The notes under the pieces are model-generated. The model did not search any database. It saw only the letters and a list, made by a program, of their open reading frames with translations, and had not been told where the DNA came from. Shown one piece after another: positions 46,601-57,200 of a stretch of 64,000 nt of DNA (positions are counted from its first letter, which is position 1; each line of letters starts with the position of its first letter). A program made the translations under genes and the position numbers. This DNA is from Cenococcum geophilum 1.58 (Eukaryota; Ascomycota; Dothideomycetes; Gloniales; Gloniaceae): assembly GCA_001692895.1 (NCBI GenBank), contig KV748254.1:248001-312000 (forward strand), given 5' to 3'.

Positions 46601-49193
46601 GGGCCTGTGGGCTATAGCAAAATAGGTAAAGAAAAAGGCAGGGCGACTAGTAGAAGACTTATACCTACTACCCCTATAAAGAGCAGGGGAATTATAGGCC
46701 ACTAATAATAATAATAAGAAGGTAAAGATCCTTATAGAAAGGTTCTTCTCCTAACCGGCTCTAGTAGACCTTAATAACATTATAGGTAAAACACTGGTAA
46801 CTTACCTGTGGGTCGACAGCGACATAATAATAGAGGAAATAGCCAGAACTATTAGCCGCCTTTTAAATAATATAGCACTAGGACTAGATAGGATTCTAAA
46901 TAAGGCCCTAAAGACCTATAGACCACTTATAGCACTCTAGCTTATAGATATAGCCAGAGCATACTTTACTATAGGCTACTACCCGCGACTCGGAAGATCT
47001 ATAACGACGGTTGTTTTATAAAAAGAAGGTAAAGTAAATTACTTAATCCCAGAAAGCTACCGCCCTATTACCTTAGAAAACACCCTTAGCAAGATCTTAG
47101 AAAAGGTAATAGTAGACCACATAGTANACATAGCTAAAAAAAACATGCCCTACTACTATAGAGCTAAATAGGGGCAAGAAAGAACCGCTTAACACTATCA
47201 GTACTTACGCTACTCGCTGCCACTATTAAATCTATATAGGCGATGCGAAGGGACTTTATAGTATTAATACTCAGCCTAGATATTAGTAGCGCCTATAACA
47301 ACGTACCCTATAAGCGTCTCCTATATATCCTTAGGGCAAAAGGCTTCCTAGAATAGATTATATAATTTATTTTAAGGGTTTATAGGTTAGAAAGAAATAT
47401 TACTAGTCTTTAGCGGATACTAGAGCCCCCCTATCGCAGTTACAATAGGAATACTATAAGGATTACCCCTCTCGCCTATACTCTTCCTTTTCTTTATAAG
47501 TAACCTACTTAATTTCTTTAAGGAAGGGGCAACCTAGGGGATAGGCTTTGTTAATAATACAAACCTAATTATATATGGGCTAACAGCCGTAGAGAATTAT
47601 AGAATACTAGAGAAAGCTTATAATACTTATATAGAATAGGTAAGATAATATAGAGTCTAATTCTTACTAGAGAAATACTAGCTAATCTATTTTATAAGAA
47701 AACGTAACTAATCTGCAGATTTTTAGCACATAATTCGCACCTAAGGCTTTAGGGGTTAACTAGTTTAGGGCCTAAGGGTATTAGGAGTATAGGTAGACAG
47801 TAAGCTCTAGTAGAGCGCATATACGGCGTAAGCGGCCTATAAGGGCTAAGTATAGTATATTACATTATCTAGGATCGTCAATTCTATATAGGGTCTATAC
47901 TTCCAGAGGTTACGCCTACTATACACAGCAGTTGTCTGGCCAACTATAACGTATAGGCCTAGTATTTGGGCCATTAGAGAATCTAAGAAAGGCCCCCCTA
48001 AGTCGCTCCTTAAACCACTCCAAAAGGTCTAAATAGCCTACCTTTAGAGCATAATAGGCGCATATAAGTAAACGGCCACAGCACTGCTTAAGAAGGAAGC
48101 CAATATTCCCCCCCTATAACTATATATTAAAGCCGCTGTAATATAAAGGGCGTAAAATAAACGCAACTCTAATATTATAAAGTATATTAAGACACGCCTA
48201 AATAAACTATAGAGGGACCCTAGGGCGCCCTATAGGAGAATAAACTAATAACCCTAAAGTAGGGAAGACATATTAGAGAAATAAGTAAAAAAAGTAGAAG
48301 AAGAATGGTGCTGCTTTAGGGCCTAGGCCCACATAAAGAAGAAAGGGAGACGCGTAAGAGGCCAGCAAAGATAATAGTAAGAGAGAAAAAGGAGCTAAAG
48401 CAGAGTATAAAAGAACGCTAGGAAACCATCTACCGTAATATAATACTAGTTAGACTAACGCTAGAGAGGCGTATAGGAGTTAAAGGTACAGAGGCTAACT
48501 AAAGCAAGAGGAACCTAAGCTGTAGCATAGTTAACGCTATAGGGGGTAAACACTCTAGGGCTCCAAAAAGGCCTAATAAAGGCAGAAAATATAATAGTAA
48601 TACTCTTAAGAACAGGAATAATAGGACTAAAAGACTGGCTCTACTGGGTAGGTGTCCTAGTAGGTAGCCTAAGATGCGAATATGGCTGGCTAAGACAGAC
48701 ACCAAAACACGTAATACTATTATGCCCTTTACGCACTAACTAAGAAGTAATACTTTTAGTAGCTGGCATAAAGAACTATAATACACTGCTCTTAATATAA
48801 AAAGGCCTTAAGGCGGTTACCTAGTAGCTTATTAGCTAAAATATACAAAACCAGTTCTAGGTTATAAGGGAAATAGTAATAAAGGGCGGGGGGGCGAGCA
48901 ATGGGCGCCCCCTAATAACTCTACAGTAGTAGAGTAAAGTGTGCGATACTAGCGCGTCTATAGGCTTGTTACGGCAGCAGTGGTTCCTAAGGAGGTTAAA
49001 AAGTAAGGTAGTAGGAGCACCACAGGTGATTTGTAGGCGCCCTATAGGCGCCTTATAGGCGAGTCCTAAAAGGCGGGGAGATAGATTACGGGGTTTTCTT
49101 AAATAGAGTTTTCTCCCTATATGTATATAAGGAGTAGTCCGCGTGGGCCCAATAGGGATCCAAATCGGACGTTAAGCAATGAATTATTATTAT
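43623..49193 (+). mobile_element. Tad1-like LINE 2, RIP-degraded, 14-bp TSD
   Basis: A non-LTR element of 5.57 kb with an (ATT)n 3' tail at about 49183-49193. The exact target duplication TAAATATCTTCCTA is at 43609-43622 and 49194-49207. It lies in the gag of gypsy E2. It aligns antiparallel with LINE 1. One N at about 47127. It lacks the TA element that splits LINE 1 and so shows the empty site at about 45625-45640. Confidence 0.92.
45490..49050 (+). pseudogene. LINE 2 ORF2 remnant (APE endonuclease, RT)
   Basis: The endonuclease begins near 45500 (ILTIQEPYYN), with GDINLHYPR at about 45885-45915 and IDLIFIDE-type residues near 46040. RT runs about 47040-47700: LPLSPILFLFFISNL near 47462-47510 and the catalytic box as GFVNNTN at about 47544-47564 (expected FVDDT, both Asp to Asn). 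The C-terminal region runs to about 49050. ORF1 with a CCHC-like knuckle (about 44740-44800) lies upstream. Frames 48499-48705 and 43678-43917 are antisense shadows. Confidence 0.78.
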
Positions 49194-50277
49194 TAAATAT
49201 CTTCCTAATTCTCCTACCTATTTAGATAAAAGAAATAAACTATACTCCTTCCTTAACTAACTTAAGAATAAGCTAAATAGTAATATTAATCATTATACTA
49301 CTTCTAGTGGTTAGTTATGCTACGCTATAAGCCGTTTAATAAGAGACGCCGCAGAAACTATATACCAGTTATAGCCCTTTATTTTACTTAATTTGCGCCA
49401 CTAGTATCTAAAACTATATTATATAGTCTATAGCTAATACTCTTTATATAAGTTTATATAATTACTATTTTATAATTACTGTTAATTCTAGGTCTCTATA
49501 TATCTATATAAGTCTATTTATAAGTCTATTTTATATTAAGAATATATACTAAACTTCTAGGTTATTAGTTCCGGCTACTCTATTTACTTATACCTCTATT
49601 AAGTAGGGTTTAAACTATTTTAATATCCAACTTATTAAGAACAACCCTATATACGTGACTTAGTCTAATAGCGCAGGCAGCTTAGCTCCCTTATATTATA
49701 TCTTAAGTTTTATTTATATAAGAAACCCTTTAAGTTTAACTTTTCTCTTAAGAATCGCTTAATTAATAGCATCTTAATCTTTATTATCCTAAAATTATTA
49801 AGTTTTACCTTAAAGTCTACTTAATTAATATTAATGTAATCTATTACTTCTTTAAGTCTATCTATTATAACTATCTATAAGTTGCCGCTATCCGCTATAC
49901 TTATATCTCCTTAAGACTTTAAGGTTAATCCTCCTAGCGTTATAATGGTGCTAAAGCGCGTTACCTGCTAAATTCTGCCCAAGTTCTGCTATATTCTGCC
50001 ATCTATTATATTGTCTTATATTATCGTATACTGTCTAGTACTGTTTTCTACTATTAGCTCGCCTACTACTAGTGCCTTAGCGACTCGCGCTACTTATTTA
50101 TTTACACTAGCCCTAGCGACCCCCTTTCCTTCTCCTTAGCTTAGTATCTTTGTAAGATAGCATTCTATAAGCCTTAGTTTAGAGGTATTTATGCGAGCCG
50201 TTACAAGCGTTATTATAGGTGCTATCCTAAGTAGTATATTATTTAACTTTATTAATACTATAACTAGGTAGTAAATA
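49194..50277 (+). pseudogene. gypsy E2 gag, part 2
   Basis: Resumption of the E2 gag after LINE 2. 49236-49400 matches E1 (reverse of about 34640-34800). Downstream the sequence is AT-rich with many stops, and no pol domain is recognised before the B-type LTR fragment at 50278. The element therefore lacks pol and its 3' LTR here. Confidence 0.55.
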
Positions 50278-50457
50278 TATAACGAAGCCTTATAGTAGTT
50301 ATTACGGTAGACTTATTAATAGGCTAGGTATATAGGTAAATAAGAAGTTAATAACGTAAATATAACTAGTAGAGTAGTTACCTAATAGATTAACTCTAGT
50401 TATATTTTAAGATTTACTATAAAGAGAGAACTATCTAAGGTAGGGACTGTGGTCCTT
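50278..50457 (-). repeat. truncated LTR of the gypsy B family
   Basis: The reverse complement matches the last 180 bp of the B LTR (compare 6410-6588 and 13840-14017), from the terminal TATAACGAAGCC to GGGACTGTGGTCC. The rest is missing, so this is a broken solo LTR at the edge of the transposon block. Confidence 0.8.
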
Positions 50458-51394
50458 GCGCCTAAGAAATGTGCTGAGTACGTTGGTACGTCAGTACGTT
50501 GGTACGTTCCTCGCGTTCCTACGTTCCGAACTGTGGTCTGACTTAACACGCGACTAGGTTACCCTTTGTCCCTTGGCTCTAAGTAGTTGTACTACTGCTG
50601 ATATAAGGTCCGTAACACCTCGCAACTATATATAGCTATCTACTGTACCGTTACCTATTAATATTATAGCTTTTATAGCCTTTAGAGTTTCTTAAATTCC
50701 ACGTCTAAAACTCTTCTGTACTATTTTTATACTACTTTAGTTTTATAAAACTGTATAAAATATATCAAAAGCTTTAGTATAATTATAGCCTCTACTAGAT
50801 TAAGAAAATTAAATTATAAAATAAATAAAGCGGAATAGATAAATAGGCAAGTATATAAATAAAATACAATGCCTCTAAAACCAATCTAATCTACGGGTAA
50901 AATTGGAACGGAACAGCTTGTAATTTAATAGTTGGGCCCGGCCCCTGTCGTAAATAGATTAACAAGCATAGAAAATCTTTTATAATTTTACTGGCATTAG
51001 AGGCCGTAAATAAGGTTACACGAGATATTGATGAAATAATAATTGAGATCCAAGAGATCTGGTATCGTTTGATCATAAATCAAGGGGAAATGTCCGTGTC
51101 CGTACCGACATGGAGTTTTCTCCCATCACAATTAGCGTCCAATCACATGCCCATTCCTTGTCCCTGGCCAGTAGTGTTCCTAAAACATTCAACACTTTGC
51201 GTTATTCTTACTTGTTTTCTTGACCTAGGTAGCTCGTAGCGGCGTGATTGTGCTGTGAAGGACCGTTTCCGACTTTGCTACAGCATAGCCCTCAGCGAAA
51301 TTACTAGAAAAGCCGTGTTTGATGTTGGCAGTTGTTATCCCGCTTTTCCCGTCATAGAACATTCAAATTATAGACGCTAAACATCCGACAAGGT
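50458..51394. other. transition from RIP block to gene-bearing DNA
   Basis: 50458-50620 has normal CA/TG content and a small direct repeat (GTACGTTGGTACGT, twice at about 50479-50510). 50640-50880 is AT-rich. From about 50960 composition is that of the genic half. No gene was recognised; the last few hundred bases are presumably the 3' flank of wc-2. Confidence 0.5.
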
Positions 51395-53037
51395 TCAGCT
51401 GCTGTTAGTGTTAGTACTAGCCTGCATAGGGATACTGGATGTCCGGTGACCCGATGTGGTGCTTTGTTTCTTCTTTTCTTTTTTCGCCCAGCGCACTGTA
51501 GCTTGTTAGTAATCTATGTCAAAATAGAAAGATCACTGGTGGTAATCGTATATCAACAGTTAATTGGTGATTGAGATCCAAGAAAGGCAAATGAGATCCA
51601 AAGAATGAAATAACTAACTTACATCCGCAAGCATTGCATAATGTCTTCGGCCCATTCGGGCCTTTCCTCCACTCTGGCGAATCCAATGTCCCACAATCTG
51701 TGCACACATACTCGTCTGCAATCTTCAGCTTTTTCTTTTTATCTGAAGAACCCCTCCCATCCTTATCTAGCGAAATCTGAATCCCAACGTCGCCTCTGAT
51801 GAGTAGTGGACTGGCATCTCCAGTGCTGATGCCTTGTGAGCGCTCTCCGTCCCGGTACCGCAGTCCCGTCAGCATCTCGATGGTTTCTAGGTGTGTAGCG
51901 CCCTCATAGCGCGCCATTTTGTCATTAATGCTGTCAGGTTTGCTTGCGGCTAGTGCCTCGTCAAGGTTTTGGCGGGTGAGGGCAGTGTTCGAAATGGCTG
52001 GTTTGGCTGGCGGCGGCATACTACTGTATGCAGCGCTGGAGGCAGTGTCACCGTCACTCCGTATGTCAATGCGTTGAGCTTCGGAGGGCGTAGCAGAGGA
52101 ATGACCTTCTGCTTTCTTAAGCCATTGCCTTTCCTGGGCTTCTTGCTCTTCCTGCTCCTCGCGCTTCAGCTCTGCGATCCGTTTTGTGAGTCTCTCATTT
52201 TCTATCTTGTGTTCGAGAAAGGAGTCGAGGAGCGCGGCGTTTTTGGTGGGATAGGGCCTTGACATCATGAAGAAGCCCCGGCAGAATGTGCTGCCATTCT
52301 TTGGGCCGAAAGTAGCTGCTTCTGATGAGAGGTGGGGATGGCCATGGGATTCGAAGATAGCCCATGAGCCATCCTCCTTACGGAAGCGGTAGAAGAAGCG
52401 GAGGGGATTGCCAGAAGCGATTGATTCGTTAAACTCACGGACAAAGATGCCACTATCGTCTGGATGAATGAAGTCGCCGATGAAACGGCCCACTAGTTGA
52501 CTGGGATCGTAGCCTGTGAGGTATCTGCACGATGGCGAAACGTACAGAATGCAGCCATCCGGCGTCAGGATGTGCAAAAAATCTCGAAGTTCTTCTAGGA
52601 CACGCTGCGACCAGTTGCGTCGCTTCGTGAACTCGGTCAGAGTACTCCCAGAGGTGTTTATACTCTGCGCCCCAAAACCCATAGGCAATGGCCCAGCACC
52701 AGCACCCGACATGGAAGCGTTCTGCATAACAGTGTAGGCATCGATTGGGTCAACAGAGCCACCAGCAGATTGCACAAGTTGCTGCTGCGGCATGATCGGG
52801 GTGTTGTACGACTGGGTTGGTTGACTCTGATTGTCAGGGTCTATTTGAGAGAGGTCCATGTCCATCTGCATCATGTCGACGTCGAGACCTGGTATCAGAT
52901 CTGTGTTTTGGTTCATTGCGAGTTCTGTCATGGGTGCGACGCCTGCCATCTTCCGTGCGTTCGGTCAGCGTTAGCTGGGGCCCTTGTAAGAGGTGCGCAC
53001 ATACATCACCCGGCAGCGAGCCGCCATTCTGGTACAT
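51395..53037 (-). CDS. wc-2: White collar 2-like PAS/GATA transcription factor
   Basis: WC-2 is the partner of the blue-light receptor WC-1; the complex binds GATC/GATA-like promoter sites in the nucleus to drive light responses and, in Neurospora, the clock. Predicted exons (minus): 53037-53005, 52949-51623 and 51495-51395, giving 486 aa. Introns are 55 bp (GTATGT...AG) and 127 bp (GTAAGT, branch CTAAC). An Asn/Gln-rich N-terminus precedes a single PAS domain (about 128-222), a [11 protein letters not shown] helix, and a GATA finger C-X2-C-X18-C-X2-C (C427, C430, C449, C452), the X18 spacing typical of White collar proteins. The second intron falls just after CNACG, inside the finger; LRWAKK follows in the last exon. 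The PAS domain lacks a LOV flavin motif, as usual for WC-2. If the first 11-codon exon is wrong, the start is the ATG at 52949. Confidence 0.9.
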
Positions 53038-53304
53038 GATTACGTGATGAGCGCAAATATCTCATGCGCTCGGTGAGTTAAGGAGAGTAAAGTAAAACAG
53101 AAGGTAGATAGAACCCAAAGCTCCTGAACGAGAGGTGGTGAGGTGCAATTGAACATGATCACAGCAGGGTTGACCATGCACATCGTCAAGGTGATTGGGG
53201 GGCATTTCTACGCCTCAGTTTAGCCACTTTCACCTAGAACGTGGCGTTGTAGAAGAATGGTGCACGGTCCCACTTTATACACTTTCCAGTCTTCTAATAC
53301 TTAA
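53038..53304. other. upstream region of wc-2
   Basis: Normal-composition intergenic DNA upstream of wc-2. I did not find a convincing TATA box or other element. Confidence 0.4.
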
Positions 53305-54035
53305 AAATTAAGCTTTTAATAAAATAATCTAAAATTTAAACTAATATATATATATATATAGAAGTTGGCAGAATTTGGCAGAATTTGGTACCTGGCAGAA
53401 TTTGACAGAATTTGATAACCTGACAGAATTTGGCAGAACTTTGGCAACCTGGCAGAATTTGGCAGAATTTGGTAACCTGGCAGAATTTGGCAGAAGTTGA
53501 CATCCTAGCAAAACTTGGCAAAACTTGGCAAGTTACAGAGCTGCGTACGTCAACGCAGATGCAGACGACGGAACCTTCTACACCACCACCAGCCTTATGG
53601 GCCACCGGCCCACGCCTACCTGGATAACCGGAGCAGCCAGGAACGGAACCCAGGCCCTAGCTATACACCCCACCGGATAGACCCAGGAGTACGCATCAAG
53701 ATGGCTTTTCTGTAGCGCCTCAAAGAGACGTCTACTCGTGCTTGGCAGTTACTAATCAGAAGAGAGGCTATATAGGCCGTATAACAAGAGAAGGAGAAGT
53801 TTTATCCGGCCCCAGCTGTACGGTTTCCCTCTTATACATGTATATATATATACCCATATAGACCCGCTGCATGGACCTTAACGGGAGCCGTAACAGCGTA
53901 ATTGAATATCATAACATATATATATATATAATTATTATTAAAAATAAGTTTTAAAATATATATTATAATCTTAGTTTAATTTTATTAAACAATAAATTTT
54001 ATTTAAAAATTTTATCTTAATAGCTTTTATAATTA
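53305..54035. repeat. probable transposon remnant between wc-2 and rad50
   Basis: About 0.7 kb bounded by two AT-rich stretches (53305-53358 with a (TA)n run, 53915-54035) around a GC-balanced core that shows no RIP. The core holds the GGCAGAATTT array (53359-53533). A possible LTR-like segment runs from TGTAGCGCC (53711) to CGTAACA (53895) with a TATATA motif, but no target duplication was seen. Small open frames here (53336-53605, 53430-53627) come from the repeat and are not genes. Confidence 0.4.
53359..53533 (+). repeat. GGCAGAATTT tandem array, not RIP-mutated
   Basis: Repeated GGCAGAATTT decamers are organised in a higher unit (ACCTGGCAGAATTTGGCAGA plus about 8 bases). Degenerate versions with C-to-T changes occur in the E-family LTRs (35315-35385, 42770-42810), in the F LTR (39990-40125) and near 49975-50015. 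Confidence 0.8.
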
Positions 54036-54090
54036 TTAAGTTATGAATTTTTTAAGGGGGTGAGTTTTGGTGTATTTTGGTGGGGGAAAA

Positions 54091-54124
54091 CCGTGCATGA
54101 GGTAGGACCGTGCACGAGGTGGCC
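54091..54124. repeat. 17-bp tandem duplication upstream of rad50
   Basis: CCGTGCATGAGGTAGGA is followed directly by CCGTGCACGAGGTGGCC, 170-200 bp before the predicted rad50 start. It could be a duplicated regulatory site; function unknown. Confidence 0.5.
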
Positions 54125-54298
54125 CATACTTGTAGCTCACATGTTTTCGTGACTCCAGGCGGCGACATCTCGACATCCTACAAGAACTCAAAGTTGACCA
54201 CAACATCCGACACAACCGAAACAAGGGTAAAGGGGGGACTCTCCTAGAAAACCTGAGAGCTTTACAACATGTGAGCTAATCAATTCTCGCATCTACAA

Positions 54299-57200
54299 AT
54301 GGACTACTCGCTGACTTTCTCATCCTCAAGGTGTACGTGGCGACCAACAGACTTTCCGTCGACGTGTTTTCTCTCCATAAAAGAAGTTCTAACTATTGTA
54401 TCTCTAGCCAAAATTGACAAGTTGTCGATTCTAGGGTAAATCCTCAACTCTCTAGCGGTCGGACGAGGTGCCCTGCTAACATAATCTAGCGTCCGCTCAT
54501 TCGACAACACCCGGAGCGAGACTATTCAGTTCCATGCTCCACTGACTCTCATTGTCGGATATAACGGCTCTGGAAAGACTGTGAGATGCCGAAACCCTTC
54601 CAGTTAGACCTACTCACTTACTTTTTGTTTCCTCAGACTATTATCGAATGCCTTAAATATGCTACTACTGGAGAGCAACCTCCTAATAGTAAAGGAGGTG
54701 CCTTCATTCATGACCCAAAGGTTCAAGATTCAGAAGCTCCCTGTAACATAGATGTCAACTGACACATATAGTTGTGTGGTGAGAAGGAGGTTTTGGCTCA
54801 AGTCAAACTTTCTTTCAAATCTACCACTGGAGCAAAAATGGTTGCTACTCGTAGTCTGCAGCTGACTGTCGAAAAGACCACAAGAACCCTAAAGACCCTT
54901 GAGGGTCAACTGTTAATGGTAAAAGATGGCGAGCGGACTGCTATTTCGTCACGAGTAGCCGAGCTTGACCAAATTATGCCCCAGTATCTGGGCGTCTCAA
55001 AGGCCATACTCGAATCTGTGATCTTTTGTCACCAAGATAACAGCTTATGGCCGATGAGTGAGCCTGGTGTTCTCAAGAAGAGATTTGATGAGATATTTGA
55101 AGCGCTAAAGTACACCAAAGCCATCGATAACATCAAGATTCTGCGAAAGAAGCAGAATGAAGAGCTTACAAAGTACAAGCTTATCGAACAACACGCTAAA
55201 GAAAACAAAGACAAGGGTGATCGGGCTGAAAAGCAATCCACGGAACTTTACGATGAGATCGAGCGACTCCGTACCCAAGCTGATAATCTTCGTGAAAATA
55301 TTGAAGATGCCGCCAAAAAGTCACAGGAAGCATGGAGTCAAGCGGCAAGATATGAGCAAATCGTTGCACGCCTTGAGGGCAAACGCATCGAGGCGAAGGG
55401 ATTGCAACGCAATGTAGAGGATTTGAAGCACAATATTAAAGAAATGACGGATTCAGATGATGATCTTCAGTCTATCCTAGATCGATATGAGGAAAGAGTA
55501 GCAGTGTATAAAGAGGACCAGGAGATGCAGAGGGTGCGTTATTCAGACCTCGCAAAAGAGCTAGAAGAGAATCGTTGTTCGCTAGGTGTCAAACACAGTG
55601 AACTCGGCAAATTCGAGGCTGAAAAGGACCAATACGAACGTCAAGTTCAGCACCGTGAGACCCTAGTTAAAGAGACTGCTCGCCGACATGGAGTCCGTGG
55701 TTTCGATCTTGAAGTGACCGATGGGCACGTCCAAGACTTCGTGGAGAAGATAGGCAAGATGTCAAGAGATCAAAACGCTGCTTTCGAGCGGGCTCGTAGG
55801 GAAACACAAGAGGAACTGAAGAAGGCACAACTAGCTCTCAACCAACTAAATGAACGCAAATCCGCCTTAAGTCAGAGAAAAGAGACATCTAAAGCTCAGA
55901 TTGCTACTAATGACAAGAGGATGGCTAGCTTCCAGTCGGAACTTGATAAGATTGAAATCGACGAGGGCGGCAAGGCCATACTAGATTCTACTAACGAAGA
56001 CATTGAACATCGGCTTATAAAAGCCAAAACTGATCTCAGCACTGCGAATTGGGATAAGCAAATCCAAGACCTGGATATCGAACTCCGAGCATTGGATGAC
56101 AGGAAGGAGCAGCTTGACACAGAGCTTATTGAAGGGACAAGGCAAGCTCGCGACTCAGCTCAATTGGATTTCCTACAGAAGGAGGTGAAAGACCGGGAAC
56201 GAAGCCTTGATACAATGAAAGGTGCACACGGAGACCACATCACTCAAGTCATTGGAACCGGCTGGGGCCCTTCTTCTCTTGAACACGACTTTCAGACCAC
56301 CCTTCTTCAGCGAACCTCGGAGGTTAAAGAAGCCGAGTCGCAGCGAGACGGCACGAGCCGCGAGCTTGAACAGGTGAAATTCAAGATCACAACAAATCAA
56401 TCCGAGCGTGGCAAAAAACTCAGAGAACTTCATGAGTGTGAGAAAGTAGTACGCGAAGCACTTGATGACGACGAAGAGATATCGGACTTCGAAAGTATTC
56501 TCCGACATCGAGAAACTCTATACCAAAATGAAAGCACAGACCAAGCAAACTTCTCAGCCCAACAAGATTATTTCAAGAATTGTCTAGGAACTGCTAGGGA
56601 GAAGAATATGTGTCGTCTGTGCAGCAGGCAGCTCAAGGATGAGAAGGGGTTTTCGAGAGCTGCATTTATTTCTAAGCTCGAAAAGATTGTAGAGAAAGCC
56701 ATTGATGACGCAGCAGCTGGCGAAATTGAGTTTTTGGCATCAGAACTCGAGAGGGCCAAAAAAGCAAAGCCTAGCTACGATCTAATGGTCCGCCTCAGAG
56801 ATATCGAAATCCCATCCTTGGAATCAGAAGCTGCTTCTCTAGAAACCGAACGTCAGGACCTCATCAAAAAAATCGAAAAAGAGGACGAGCTTGTTTACGA
56901 GAAGCAGGAGTCCAAGAGAGAGGTCGAATCCTTTACCAGGACAGTTCAAAACATTGCAAAACACCACAGTGAGATCCACAATTTTGAAAGACAAATCAGC
57001 GATCTAGCTGCGAAACAAAATGATTCCAGAAAGTCCAGAGGTCTAGAGAAGATTCAAGACGACTTGAAGAAAGTGAACGAACAATCAAGATCTATGAAAT
57101 CTTCTCTTACCCAACTATCGGCAGACAGAGAGCGTGCCCGAAGCTATATTAACAGCCTGGAGCTTGAGGCTAGAGATATTAAGTCGAAACTTAGCACTGC

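Noticed and set aside
53711-53895. Solo LTR in the wc-2/rad50 gap
   Set aside because: The ends TG...CA and a TATA motif fit, but the flanking five bases (TTTTC and GCGTA) differ and no second copy is in the window, so it is mentioned only as a possibility.
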